Shown one piece after another: positions 1 to 6,917 of a stretch of DNA of 10,575 nucleotides. A program made the translations under genes and the position numbers. The notes under the pieces were generated by a model, which ran no database searches, was not told the origin of the DNA, and worked only from the letters and a program-made list of their open reading frames with translations. Source of the stretch: an uncultured Anaerobutyricum sp. (lineage in GTDB: Bacteria; Bacillota; Clostridia; Lachnospirales; Lachnospiraceae); the NCBI GenBank assembly GCA_934317185.1, contig CAKREJ010000052.1:1-10575 (forward strand). The letters are read 5' to 3'. Each line of letters opens with the position of its first letter. Within the stretch, counting starts at the first letter, position 1.

Positions 1-9
1 AGAAATCAC

Positions 10-38
10 TTGATTATAGGTAGTAAATATGGTAAATT
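10..38 (+). promoter_or_regulatory. Candidate promoter upstream of gatC
   Basis: TTGATT (10-15) and TAAATT (33-38) are separated by 17 bp, a plausible but imperfect sigma-A type promoter. It would start transcription near position 45, about 35 nt before the gatC start. The window begins only 9 bp upstream, so an upstream gene reading into gatC cannot be excluded. Confidence 0.3.
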
Positions 39-79
39 CAAGAATTAGAGATAGTTGTAAAATGATAAGGAGAATAAGT

Positions 80-373
80 ATGGCAAATATAATTTCAGAT
101 GAAACGATTGAATATGTCGGCATTCTTGCCAAACTGGAGCTTTCTGCAGAGGAAAAAGAACAGGCAAAGAAAGATATGGCAAATATGCTTGATTATATTG
201 ATACATTGAATGAACTCGATACTAGTGGAGTAGAGCCAATGAGCCATGTATTTCCGATAAATAACGTATTTAGAGAGGACGTTGTAACAAACGGAGACGA
301 CAGAGTGGAGATTCTGGCGAATGCACCGGAAGCGAAAGAGGGAGCTTTTGTAGTTCCTAAGACTTTTGATTAG
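80..373 (+). CDS. gatC: Glutamyl/aspartyl-tRNA amidotransferase subunit C
   Basis: Small non-catalytic subunit of the GatCAB amidotransferase, which turns Glu-tRNA(Gln) or Asp-tRNA(Asn) into the correctly amidated tRNA in the cytoplasm; GatC wraps around and stabilises GatA. The product is 97 aa, the usual family length, beginning [10 protein letters not shown], with an N-terminal helical hairpin (about 1-45) and the typical GatC stretch [13 protein letters not shown] (about 47-59) and FREDVV (64-69). I chose the ATG at 80 rather than the in-frame ATG at 29: AAGGAG at 67-72 sits correctly before 80, and the extra 17 residues are not GatC-like. It is first in gatC-gatA-gatB; its stop codon overlaps the gatA ribosome binding site. 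Family assignment is secure from sequence and context. Confidence 0.95.
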   Translation: MANIISDETIEYVGILAKLELSAEEKEQAKKDMANMLDYIDTLNELDTSGVEPMSHVFPINNVFREDVVTNGDDRVEILANAPEAKEGAFVVPKTFD

Positions 374-383
374 GAGGAAAAAC

Positions 384-1859
384 ATGGGTTTAATGGATTA
401 TACGGCTGTTGAGCTGGGTAAGAAGATTAAAGCGGGTGAAGTATCTGTTTTGGAAGCTGCGAATGCAGCTATGGATGCGATTGTTGCTTTAGAAGATAAA
501 TTTAACTGTTATGTAACAGTACAGGAAAGAGAAGCTGTGCAGGCAAAGGCTGAAGAACTCCAGAAGAAGATTGATGATGGGATTCTCACAGGACCGCTTG
601 CGGGTGTTCCTGTCGCAGTGAAGGATAATATGTGTACAAAGGGAACTCGTACAACGTGCAGTTCTAAAATTCTTGAGAATTTTGAACCGACCTATACGGC
701 AGAGGCGGTTCTAAATCTTGAAAAAGCAGGAGCACTTATTATTGGTAAGACCAATATGGATGAGTTTGCTATGGGTAGTACAACAGAGACTTCTCATTAT
801 GGAGTGACAAAGAATCCGTGGAATGAAGAGCATGTGCCAGGCGGGTCTTCCGGTGGTTCTGCGGCAGCAGTTGCGGCAGGAGAGTGTAGTTATGCATTAG
901 GTTCTGATACGGGTGGATCTATTCGTCAGCCAGCCTCCTATTGTGGTATTGTAGGAATGAAGCCTACTTATGGTACGGTTTCTCGTTACGGTCTTATTGC
1001 ATATGGTTCTTCTCTTGATCAGATTGGACCAATGGCGAAGGATGTGACAGATTGTGCGACAATTCTTGAGGCGATCGCCTCTCATGACCCTAAAGATTCT
1101 ACATCTGTAAAGAGGGAAGATTATGATTTTACTTCTGCTTTAACAGACGATGTAAAGGGAATGCGTATCGGTATCCCCAGAGATTATATGGGAGAAGGAC
1201 TTGATGAAGAAGTGAAGGCTGCAGTTCTTTTGGCAGCGAAGAAGTTAGAAGAAAAAGGTGCGATCGTAGAAGAATTTGATCTTAGCCTTGTTGAATATGC
1301 GATACCGGCATACTATGTTATTGCTTCTGCGGAGGCAAGTTCTAACCTTGCCCGTTTTGATGGTGTAAAATACGGATATCGTACAGAAGACTATGAAGGA
1401 CTTCATAATATGTATAAAAAGACTCGTTCTGAAGGTTTTGGACCTGAAGTAAAGAGAAGAATCATGCTTGGTTCTTTCGTATTAAGTTCTGGTTACTACG
1501 ACGCCTATTATTTAAAGGCACTTCGTACAAAGGCATTGATCAAACAGGCATTTGATAAAGCATTCGAAAAATATGATGTCATTTTAGGACCGGCAGCTCC
1601 AACAACAGCACCAAAGCTTGGTGAGAGTTTAAGTGATCCGATTAAAATGTATCTTGGAGATATTTATACTATTTCCGTAAATCTTGCCGGTCTTCCGGGA
1701 ATTAGTGTTCCGGGAAGTCTTGACAGCAAGGGCCTTCCGATTGGTATTCAGTTTATCGGTGATTGTTTTAAAGAGAAGAATATTATTCGTGCAGCCTATG
1801 CATTTGAGCAGAGCCGTGAATTTAAGAACTGGAGCTTAAGCGGAAAGGAGGAGAAATAG
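384..1859 (+). CDS. gatA: Glutamyl/aspartyl-tRNA amidotransferase subunit A (glutaminase/amidase)
   Basis: Amidase subunit that hydrolyses glutamine and passes ammonia through the complex to GatB. The 491-aa product carries the amidase signature: Lys80 in VAVKDN, the Gly/Ser-rich segment GGSSGGSAA (153-161) with cis-Ser155, and GSDTGGSIRQP (173-183) with nucleophile Ser179. These form the Ser-cisSer-Lys triad and match the spacing known for Staphylococcus aureus GatA (K79/S154/S178). The start at 384 follows an ideal AGGAGG (372-377) with 6-nt spacing; an in-frame ATG at 366 lies inside the end of gatC and has no ribosome binding site. It is intact and of normal length, 10 bp after gatC and 1 bp before gatB, so the three are probably cotranscribed. 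No oddity seen. Confidence 0.97.
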   Translation: MGLMDYTAVELGKKIKAGEVSVLEAANAAMDAIVALEDKFNCYVTVQEREAVQAKAEELQKKIDDGILTGPLAGVPVAVKDNMCTKGTRTTCSSKILENFEPTYTAEAVLNLEKAGALIIGKTNMDEFAMGSTTETSHYGVTKNPWNEEHVPGGSSGGSAAAVAAGECSYALGSDTGGSIRQPASYCGIVGMKPTYGTVSRYGLIAYGSSLDQIGPMAKDVTDCATILEAIASHDPKDSTSVKREDYDFTSALTDDVKGMRIGIPRDYMGEGLDEEVKAAVLLAAKKLEEKGAIVEEFDLSLVEYAIPAYYVIASAEASSNLARFDGVKYGYRTEDYEGLHNMYKKTRSEGFGPEVKRRIMLGSFVLSSGYYDAYYLKALRTKALIKQAFDKAFEKYDVILGPAAPTTAPKLGESLSDPIKMYLGDIYTISVNLAGLPGISVPGSLDSKGLPIGIQFIGDCFKEKNIIRAAYAFEQSREFKNWSLSGKEEK

Positions 1860-1860
1860 A

Positions 1861-3294
1861 ATGAGTAAACAATACGAAACAGTCATTGGTCTGGAAGTTC
1901 ATGTAGAGCTTGCTACGAAGACAAAGATTTTCTGTGGATGCAGTACAGCTTTCGGTGGTGCACCTAATACACATACCTGTCCGGTTTGTACAGGTATGCC
2001 GGGATCTCTTCCTGTACTGAATAAGCAGGTCGTAGAATATGCGGCAGCCGTAGGTCTTGCAACTAACTGTACGATTACTCAATACTGTAAGTTCGATCGT
2101 AAGAATTACTTTTATCCGGATAATCCACAGAATTATCAGATCTCCCAGCTATATCTTCCAATCTGCCGTAATGGATATGTAGAGATTGATGTAGATGGCA
2201 GAAAGAAAAATGTGCGAATCCATGAGATTCATATGGAAGAGGATGCAGGAAAGTTAGTACATGATCCGTCTACAGGTAACTCTTTGGTAGATTTTAACCG
2301 AAGTGGTGTACCATTGATCGAAATCGTGTCGGAGCCGGATATGCGTTCTGCCGAAGAAGTTATTGCTTACCTCGAAAAGCTTCGTATGATTATTCAGTAT
2401 CTCGGAGCATCTGACTGTAAGCTTCAGGAAGGTTCCATGAGAGCAGACGTTAACTTATCTGTTCGTGAAGTTGGAGCAGAGGAATTCGGAACAAGAACAG
2501 AGATGAAGAATTTGAACTCCTTTAGTGCGATCGCAAGAGCAATTGAGGGAGAGATGGAACGTCAGATTGATTTGATCGAAGATGGCAAGAAGGTTGTGCA
2601 GGAGACAAGAAGATGGGATGATGATAAAGAATATTCTTATCCAATGCGTTCAAAAGAAGATGCACAGGACTATCGTTATTTCCCAGAGCCAGATCTTACC
2701 CCGATTGTAATTTCCGATGAATGGTTAGACGAGATTCGCAGCCGTCAGCCGGAGTTCAGGGATGAGAAGCAGGCACGTTATAAAGAACAGTTTGGTCTTC
2801 CGGAATATGATATTAATATTATTACAGAAGATAAAACACTGACAGATTTATTTGAATCCTGTATTGAACTGGGTGCAGCCGCAAAAGAAGTATCTAACTG
2901 GATTATGGGAGATATTATGCGTCTCTTAAAAGAAAAAGAAATGGAAGCGGCTGATATTGATTTTAGTCCAAAGAATCTTGTAAAAATGATTCAGATGATC
3001 GAAGCTGGGGCAATTAACCGTAAGGTAGCTAAAAAGGTATTTGAGGCAATCTTTGATAAAGATGTGGACCCGGAAGTTTATGTAGAAGAGAATGGCTTAA
3101 AGACTGTAAACGATGAAGGTGCATTACGAAAAGTCATTGAAGAGATTGTTGCCAATAATCCGAAGTCTGTAGAAGATTATAAAGCTGGTAAGAAAAAAGC
3201 TATGGGATTCTTTGTAGGACAGACTATGAGAGCTATGAAGGGGAAAGCAGACCCGGCGATGGTTAATCAGATTCTTAAAGAAATATTAGATTAA
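1861..3294 (+). CDS. gatB: Glutamyl/aspartyl-tRNA amidotransferase subunit B
   Basis: tRNA-binding kinase subunit: it phosphorylates the misacylated Glu or Asp on the tRNA with ATP and then amidates it with ammonia from GatA. The 477-aa product has the family hallmarks: GLEVHVEL (10-17), a four-cysteine zinc site (C25, C27, C40, C43, in FCGCS and HTCPVCTGMPG), EGSMRADVN in the cradle domain, and a C-terminal helical/YqeY-like tail (about 330-477) that recognises the tRNA. AGGAGG at 1846-1851 precedes the ATG, and the gatA stop lies 1 bp upstream, consistent with coupled translation. Full length and intact. Directly after its stop codon begins the first hairpin element, which probably ends the transcript. 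Confidence 0.97.
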   Translation: MSKQYETVIGLEVHVELATKTKIFCGCSTAFGGAPNTHTCPVCTGMPGSLPVLNKQVVEYAAAVGLATNCTITQYCKFDRKNYFYPDNPQNYQISQLYLPICRNGYVEIDVDGRKKNVRIHEIHMEEDAGKLVHDPSTGNSLVDFNRSGVPLIEIVSEPDMRSAEEVIAYLEKLRMIIQYLGASDCKLQEGSMRADVNLSVREVGAEEFGTRTEMKNLNSFSAIARAIEGEMERQIDLIEDGKKVVQETRRWDDDKEYSYPMRSKEDAQDYRYFPEPDLTPIVISDEWLDEIRSRQPEFRDEKQARYKEQFGLPEYDINIITEDKTLTDLFESCIELGAAAKEVSNWIMGDIMRLLKEKEMEAADIDFSPKNLVKMIQMIEAGAINRKVAKKVFEAIFDKDVDPEVYVEENGLKTVNDEGALRKVIEEIVANNPKSVEDYKAGKKKAMGFFVGQTMRAMKGKADPAMVNQILKEILD

Positions 3295-3473
3295 TACTAA
3301 TTTGTTTAAGTGACGGACGAAAAATAAAAAAGAAGCAGGTAGCATCTGTGCCAGTAGTCGCTTCGTGTTGAATGCTCGCTTATAGCCTGCATTCAATACT
3401 CACTCCGAGGTCACATCTGCTAACCTGCTTCTTTTTTATTTTTCTGTCTGCCTGCTCCGGAAGTAAATTAGTA
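3295..3473 (-). repeat. Structured hairpin element, copy 1 (inverted relative to copy 2)
   Basis: A 179-bp element beginning at the base after the gatB stop codon. Its ends are a perfect 9-bp inverted repeat, TACTAATTT (3295-3303) and AAATTAGTA (3465-3473). Inside is a long stem: AAAAATAAAAAAGAAGCAGG pairs with CCTGCTTCTTTTTTATTTTT. Next come TAGCA/TGCTA, a 2+2 nt mismatch, TGTG/CACA, a large asymmetric internal loop, and an apical stem (3365-3375 with 3389-3399, one G-U). The reverse complement matches copy 2 almost exactly in the internal-loop strands, while the outer and apical stems differ but remain paired. I assign it to the minus strand, taking copy 2 as reference. It may be a structured RNA, a miniature mobile element or both. 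Confidence 0.8.
3319..3444. terminator. Probable bidirectional rho-independent terminator formed by copy 1
   Basis: The inner stem of copy 1 is flanked by A-rich sequence on the left and CTTCTTTTTTATTTTTC on the right, so either strand gives a stable stem followed by a U-rich run. Lying 25 bp after the gatB stop, it is the only candidate terminator for gatCAB. The stem is much longer and more ornate than a simple terminator needs, so termination may be only part of its role. Confidence 0.6.
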
Positions 3474-3635
3474 TTTTATGTTGGGGGAAAGAAGTGGGAG
3501 AGCACGGAAGTGTGTGCTTTATTTCGCATATTTTCTTTCCACTACTGATTTAGCGAAAAGAGTAGACATTTTGTCTACTGGAGATTTTCAATGATTAATT
3601 TTCACAATCTTATGGAGATTCCCCATGCCTCCCTC
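3474..3635. other. Non-coding spacer between the two hairpin elements
   Basis: These 162 bp hold no credible ORF. GGAAAGAA (3486-3493) can pair with TTCTTTCC (3533-3540), enclosing a small hairpin AGCAC/GTGCT (3501-3505 with 3514-3518). A perfect 8-bp inverted repeat follows at 3561-3579. GGAGATT occurs twice (3580-3586 and 3614-3620). Any promoter for the NUDIX gene that is independent of gatCAB most likely lies here, because only 17 bp separate copy 2 from that gene's start codon. Confidence 0.5.
3561..3579. promoter_or_regulatory. Perfect inverted repeat, candidate operator
   Basis: AGTAGACA (3561-3568) and TGTCTACT (3572-3579) are perfect reverse complements separated by TTT. There is no T-run after it, so it is not a terminator. 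Both -35-like hexamers I can find here fall inside it (TAGACA 3563-3568 and TTGTCT 3571-3576). Their possible -10 partners are weak: TTCAAT at 3587-3592 and ATTAAT at 3594-3599. The site could therefore be a repressor operator over a promoter for the downstream gene. The binding protein is unknown. Confidence 0.35.
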
Positions 3636-3818
3636 AACTAATTTAATTCTCATCTACAATTTAGCAACAAACAGAAAAATAAAAAAGTATCAAGTAGCAG
3701 ATGTGACCTCGGAGCAAGTAAAGAATGCCATCAGGCATTCTTCACGAAGCGACTACGGGCACAGATGCTACTTGATACTTTTTTATTTTTCGTCTGTTTC
3801 TAATGAATTAAATTAGTA
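3636..3818 (+). repeat. Structured hairpin element, copy 2 (in the probable NUDIX 5' leader)
   Basis: Second copy of the element, inverted relative to copy 1. Outer ends ACTAATTTAATT (3637-3648) and AATTAAATTAGT (3806-3817) are perfectly complementary. The inner stem runs from AAAAATAAAAAAGTATCAAG into TAGCA, opposite TGCTA and CTTGATACTTTTTTATTTTT. Then come a tandem GA/GA mismatch, TGTG/CACA, an internal loop (ACCTCGGAG on one side, CACGAAGCGACTAC on the other) and an apical hairpin AAGAATGCC/GGCATTCTT with loop ATCA (3721-3742). The loop strands match copy 1; the stems differ by compensating changes. It also ends in a T-rich tract (3779-3790), so it could terminate or attenuate transcription into the NUDIX gene. 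I do not recognise it as a named riboswitch or ribozyme class. Confidence 0.8.
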
Positions 3819-3835
3819 TTTAGAAAGGATTATTT

Positions 3836-4420
3836 ATGTGTGAAAAAAAAGTACCTGTATTGAATTCTATGACTAAGAATCGTGATACGCATTTTCTTAA
3901 AAGTTATACATTAAATTATACAAACGCAGAGGGTAATGAAAAGCTTTATGAAATGGTAAGTAATTTTAATTATGAAAGACCGGAGGAAATAGGGCAGAAA
4001 GCTTCTGGTGTAGTAATCGTAGGGTTTTGTGCACAAGAGCTTCTTCTTTTAAGGGAGTTTCGTATGGGTGTAAATCAGTTTATTTATAATATGCCGGCAG
4101 GACATCTGGAAGAAGGAGAAGTGGTAGAAGAGTGTGCAAGGCGAGAACTTATAGAAGAAACAGGTCTTCATATTAAAAGAATCTGCAAAATACTTCCTCC
4201 TGCATATGCTGCCCCTGATTTGAGTGATTCCTCTGCGTGGGTTGTTATGGCAGAGGTTGAGGGCAGATTTAATCCGCAGACAGAAGCGGATGAGTATATT
4301 CAGCCTTTATTTGCAGATAAAAAGCAGCTTGAAAAAATGTTGGAAACGGAAAGGTTTTCAGGAAGAGCACAATTAATAGCATACCTTTTTTGCAAGCTGG
4401 GAAATAAGATTTTTGCATGA
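3836..4420 (+). CDS. NUDIX hydrolase, probable ADP-ribose/nucleotide-sugar pyrophosphatase type
   Basis: Cytoplasmic hydrolase of nucleoside diphosphates linked to another moiety. The 194-aa product has a complete NUDIX box at residues 89-111 (G-x5-E-x7-REL-IEE-TGL; all catalytic Glu present), preceded by REFRMGVNQFIYNMPAGHL. The NMPAG-H-L-E-EGE context and a C-terminal helical region resemble the ADP-ribose pyrophosphatase (NudF-like) group, but substrate cannot be fixed from sequence. ATG at 3836 has AAGGA (3825-3829) 6 nt upstream. It appears monocistronic: hairpin copy 2 ends 17 bp before the start and a terminator follows the stop. Expression may be controlled by the structured element in the leader. 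The family is sure; the specific reaction is inferred. Confidence 0.88.
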   Translation: MCEKKVPVLNSMTKNRDTHFLKSYTLNYTNAEGNEKLYEMVSNFNYERPEEIGQKASGVVIVGFCAQELLLLREFRMGVNQFIYNMPAGHLEEGEVVEECARRELIEETGLHIKRICKILPPAYAAPDLSDSSAWVVMAEVEGRFNPQTEADEYIQPLFADKKQLEKMLETERFSGRAQLIAYLFCKLGNKIFA

Positions 4421-4469
4421 GATAATTTTAAAAGAATTACTGGCGATGGATTAAACAATTTGGTAAAAG

Positions 4470-4517
4470 AACTCAGGAAACAAGAGAGGAGTATTTTGTT
4501 TTCTGAGTTTATTTTTG
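4470..4517 (+). terminator. Rho-independent terminator after the NUDIX gene
   Basis: AACTCAGGAAACAA (4470-4483) pairs with TTGTTTTCTGAGTT (4496-4509), giving a 14-bp stem with a single G-U pair and a 12-nt loop, followed by TATTTTTG. It lies 50 bp after the NUDIX stop and separates that gene from the ltaS-type transcription unit. Confidence 0.85.
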
Positions 4518-4535
4518 TTATAAATTAAAAAGCCT

Positions 4536-4564
4536 TTGTTTTCATTCCCAATTTGTGCTATCAT
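4536..4564 (+). promoter_or_regulatory. Promoter for the ltaS-type gene (extended -10)
   Basis: TTGTTT (4536-4541), a 17-bp spacer and TATCAT (4559-4564) with an extended-10 TGC immediately before it. Transcription would start near 4571, only about 18 nt before the ATG of the first leader ORF and about 80 nt before the large gene. Confidence 0.6.
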
Positions 4565-4588
4565 GTGGATTGTCATTAAGGAGATTAG

Positions 4589-4630
4589 ATGAAAAAAGTT
4601 TTTCTTCAGGGACGAGGGGAAGAAAAATGA
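4589..4630 (+). CDS. Putative 13-aa leader peptide ORF
   Basis: ATG at 4589 reads MKKVFLQGRGEEK and stops with TGA at 4628-4630. It has a strong ribosome binding site, AAGGAG at 4578-4583, with 5-nt spacing, better than that of the large gene downstream. It follows directly on the predicted promoter. Its stop overlaps the ATG of a second mini-ORF in an ATGA junction. Too short for homology; the case for translation is the ribosome binding site and the chain of overlaps. It may only deliver ribosomes to the downstream ORFs. Confidence 0.4.
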   Translation: MKKVFLQGRGEEK

Positions 4631-4653
4631 AAGGTTGGAATGAATTAAGATGA
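4627..4653 (+). CDS. Putative 8-aa leader peptide ORF linking to the ltaS-type gene
   Basis: ATG at 4627 reads MKGWNELR and stops with TGA at 4651-4653. Both ends are ATGA overlaps: its start overlaps the stop of the 13-aa ORF, and its stop overlaps the start of the 698-aa gene. AGGGGAAG (4615-4622) lies just before it. Such overlaps are typical of translational coupling by termination-reinitiation. With so few codons, chance is a real alternative. Confidence 0.35.
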   Translation: MKGWNELR

Positions 4654-6746
4654 ATAAAATAAAAAAGAGAAAGGCGGGAATCAGAGATTTCTTTAAGGGA
4701 AAGCATGGAAGAAATTTCCTGTTAGTTTTGGATGTTTTGCTGGCAGTTGCCTTTTTTGCAAAGCCTGACTTATATTATAATCCGGAAATCTCGAATTTTT
4801 TTGATCGCTTTTATGCAGACTCTCTGATTATCTGTGGAGGTTTATGGGCAGTCCTTATTTTCCTCACTGTTAAAAAGATTCATTTTTCGGCAGAGGTGAA
4901 TAAGATTTTAACTTATATTGCGGGAATCGCCACACCATTTATGGCATTTTTATGGTTGGAGTTTTATAATGATGCACAGTTCTGGGTACCGATTTTTAGT
5001 ATTCCATTTTTATATCTGATATTAGATATTATCGTGTATTATGTGATTTATGCACTATTTCTGCTGATTTTTAATAGCATACGAGGTGCATCAATTTGTA
5101 TGATTATCGTAACAGCGGTATTCGGGATTTTTAATTATGAACTGACATTATTTCGAAGTATGTCATTTATTGCCTCAGATATTTACTCATTTTTGACAGC
5201 GGTTTCGGTAGCAAATACTTATCAGGTACAGATTGATGTAGATACGGCTGAATTTTTTATGATGGCAGTTGTGCTGGTTGCCCTTTTATTAAAGCTTGAT
5301 AAAGTAAAGCTTTTTAAGTGGAAGGGGCGGATTGTGTATACGTTAGTATGCTGCATGATTTTTGCCGGCTTTACACAGGTTTATGTATACAGTGATTATC
5401 TTGAAAATATCGGTGTTGATTTTCGTGTATATCGTCCGCAATATAAATACCGTTATTATGGAACGCTGCTTACAACATTGCGAACATTCGGCTATCTTCA
5501 TGTGACACAGCCGGAAGATTATTCAGTAAGTGCAGTTAAAAAGATTACGAAACAGTATAAGGAAAGTGATACTGCCGGGGAACAGGGAAATAATACAACT
5601 GCAGAGACACAAAATAAAACAGTCAAAAAGCCAAATGTAATTGCGATCATGAATGAATCCTTTGCCGATTTAAAAGCAGTGGGTGATCTGCAGGTTTCTC
5701 AGGATTATATGCCTTTCTTTCGCAAATTAAAAGAGAATACGATTAAAGGTTATACATATTCTTCGGTATTCGGTGGCAATACTGCCAATTCAGAATTTGA
5801 GTTTATGACGGGAAATACTCTGGCATTTCTTCCGGATAACTCTGTTCCTTATCAGCTTTTCCTGCGAAGTAAAACAGCAGGATTGACATATACTTTAAAG
5901 GATCAGGGCTATAGTCCATGTTATGCATTGCATCCATTTTATAAGACTGGCTATAGCAGATACAAAGTATATCCGTTGATGGGATTTGATAAATTTTATA
6001 CCTCTGATAATTTTTCTGTGTTTACGGATACAGTAAATTACCATATTACTGATTCGGAAGATTATAAAAAGCTTATCAGTCTTTACGAGAATCGTACAGA
6101 TAAAGATAAACCATTTTACCTGTTTAATGTAACAATGCAAAATCACGGAAGTTACGATGGAAGTACATTGGAAACAGGTGACTCAGTACAGATAGAGGGT
6201 GATCTGCAGTCCTACTCCAAAGCAGAACAGTATTTGAATATGATAAAAATGTCGGATAATGCATTAAAAGAACTCGTTCATTATTTTGAAAAAGTAGAAG
6301 AGCCGACAGTTATCGTATTTTTTGGAGATCATCAGCCGGATTTAGAGGAAAGCTTCTATAACCGTCTGCTTCACAGTGATATTCAGAAGTTAGAAGGAGA
6401 GGAATTAGAACAGCTTTATAAAGTCCCATTTTTAATCTGGGCCAATTATGACATTAAAGAAGAAACAGTAGAACGCACCAGCAATAATTATCTTTCTACT
6501 TATCTTGCAGAAGTAGCAGGAATCGAAAAAACAGGTTACCTTGAATATCTGACAAAGCTCAGAGAGGAGATTCCGGCAATTAATGCGATTGGATACTGGG
6601 ATAAAAACGGAAAGTTTTATGAAATAAATGATGAAAAATCTCCATATTATGAATTGATACATGAGTATAATCTGCTTGAATATAATAATCTCTTTGGAAA
6701 AGATGATCAGCAAAAAGACTTCTTTTACCTGAAAAAACAGAGGTAA
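4650..6746 (+). CDS. LTA synthase family (LtaS-type) membrane phosphoglycerol transferase
   Basis: Polytopic membrane enzyme with an extracellular sulfatase-fold domain that transfers phosphoglycerol from phosphatidylglycerol onto lipoteichoic acid or another surface glycan. The 698-aa product has a basic N-terminus, several hydrophobic segments between about 22 and 247 (more than the five of S. aureus LtaS), a linker, and a catalytic domain at about 327-625. Active-site residues are visible: Glu336 in IMNESF, Thr378 in GGNTANSEFEF (catalytic Thr), His499 in MQNHG, and Asp560-His561 in FFGDHQPD, equivalent to S. aureus LtaS E255, T300, H416, D475 and H476. An in-frame stop just upstream (4641-4643) rules out a longer ATG start. 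The gene lacks a good ribosome binding site of its own; its ATG overlaps a leader ORF stop. Whether the product is true LTA or a glycan modification is unknown. Confidence 0.9.
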   Translation: MNKIKKRKAGIRDFFKGKHGRNFLLVLDVLLAVAFFAKPDLYYNPEISNFFDRFYADSLIICGGLWAVLIFLTVKKIHFSAEVNKILTYIAGIATPFMAFLWLEFYNDAQFWVPIFSIPFLYLILDIIVYYVIYALFLLIFNSIRGASICMIIVTAVFGIFNYELTLFRSMSFIASDIYSFLTAVSVANTYQVQIDVDTAEFFMMAVVLVALLLKLDKVKLFKWKGRIVYTLVCCMIFAGFTQVYVYSDYLENIGVDFRVYRPQYKYRYYGTLLTTLRTFGYLHVTQPEDYSVSAVKKITKQYKESDTAGEQGNNTTAETQNKTVKKPNVIAIMNESFADLKAVGDLQVSQDYMPFFRKLKENTIKGYTYSSVFGGNTANSEFEFMTGNTLAFLPDNSVPYQLFLRSKTAGLTYTLKDQGYSPCYALHPFYKTGYSRYKVYPLMGFDKFYTSDNFSVFTDTVNYHITDSEDYKKLISLYENRTDKDKPFYLFNVTMQNHGSYDGSTLETGDSVQIEGDLQSYSKAEQYLNMIKMSDNALKELVHYFEKVEEPTVIVFFGDHQPDLEESFYNRLLHSDIQKLEGEELEQLYKVPFLIWANYDIKEETVERTSNNYLSTYLAEVAGIEKTGYLEYLTKLREEIPAINAIGYWDKNGKFYEINDEKSPYYELIHEYNLLEYNNLFGKDDQQKDFFYLKKQR

Positions 6747-6794
6747 ATTGTTGGAAAATGAATTATCAGAAAATAAAAAAGTATTTATTGTTTT

Positions 6795-6826
6795 TTGTAG
6801 AAAAATCTTGTTTTTTTCAGTATAAT
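6795..6826 (+). promoter_or_regulatory. Candidate promoter for the FN3 gene
   Basis: A perfect TATAAT at 6821-6826 lies in the 171-bp gap after the ltaS-type gene. The best -35-like hexamer, TTGTAG (6795-6800), is 20 bp away, which is longer than ideal. No convincing terminator precedes it, so readthrough from the upstream gene is also possible. The start site would be about 85 nt before the FN3 ATG. Confidence 0.4.
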
Positions 6827-6917
6827 AATTATATGTAGTTTGTAAACCTGTAAAATGTGTATTCTCAAGTTAAAAAGCTTTCAGGAGTACATATAAAAAG
6901 AAAAGGAGAAGGATTAT

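Noticed and set aside
29..79. N-terminal extension of GatC from the ATG at 29
   Set aside because: The extra residues are not GatC-like, and a proper ribosome binding site precedes the ATG at 80.
366..383. Earlier ATG for GatA at 366
   Set aside because: It lies within the end of gatC without a ribosome binding site; AGGAGG fits the ATG at 384.
3625..3816. 63-codon ORF across hairpin copy 2
   Set aside because: It runs through both arms of the repeat, has no ribosome binding site, and its composition reflects the palindromic element.
3295..3818. CRISPR array or integron attC reading of the repeats
   Set aside because: There are only two copies, inverted and about 180 bp long, with no short direct repeats or regular spacers and no integrase or cas gene in view.
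6747..6810. Terminator after the ltaS-type gene
   Set aside because: Only a 6-bp all-AT pairing (AATAAA/TTTATT) is available before the T-rich stretch, too weak to call.
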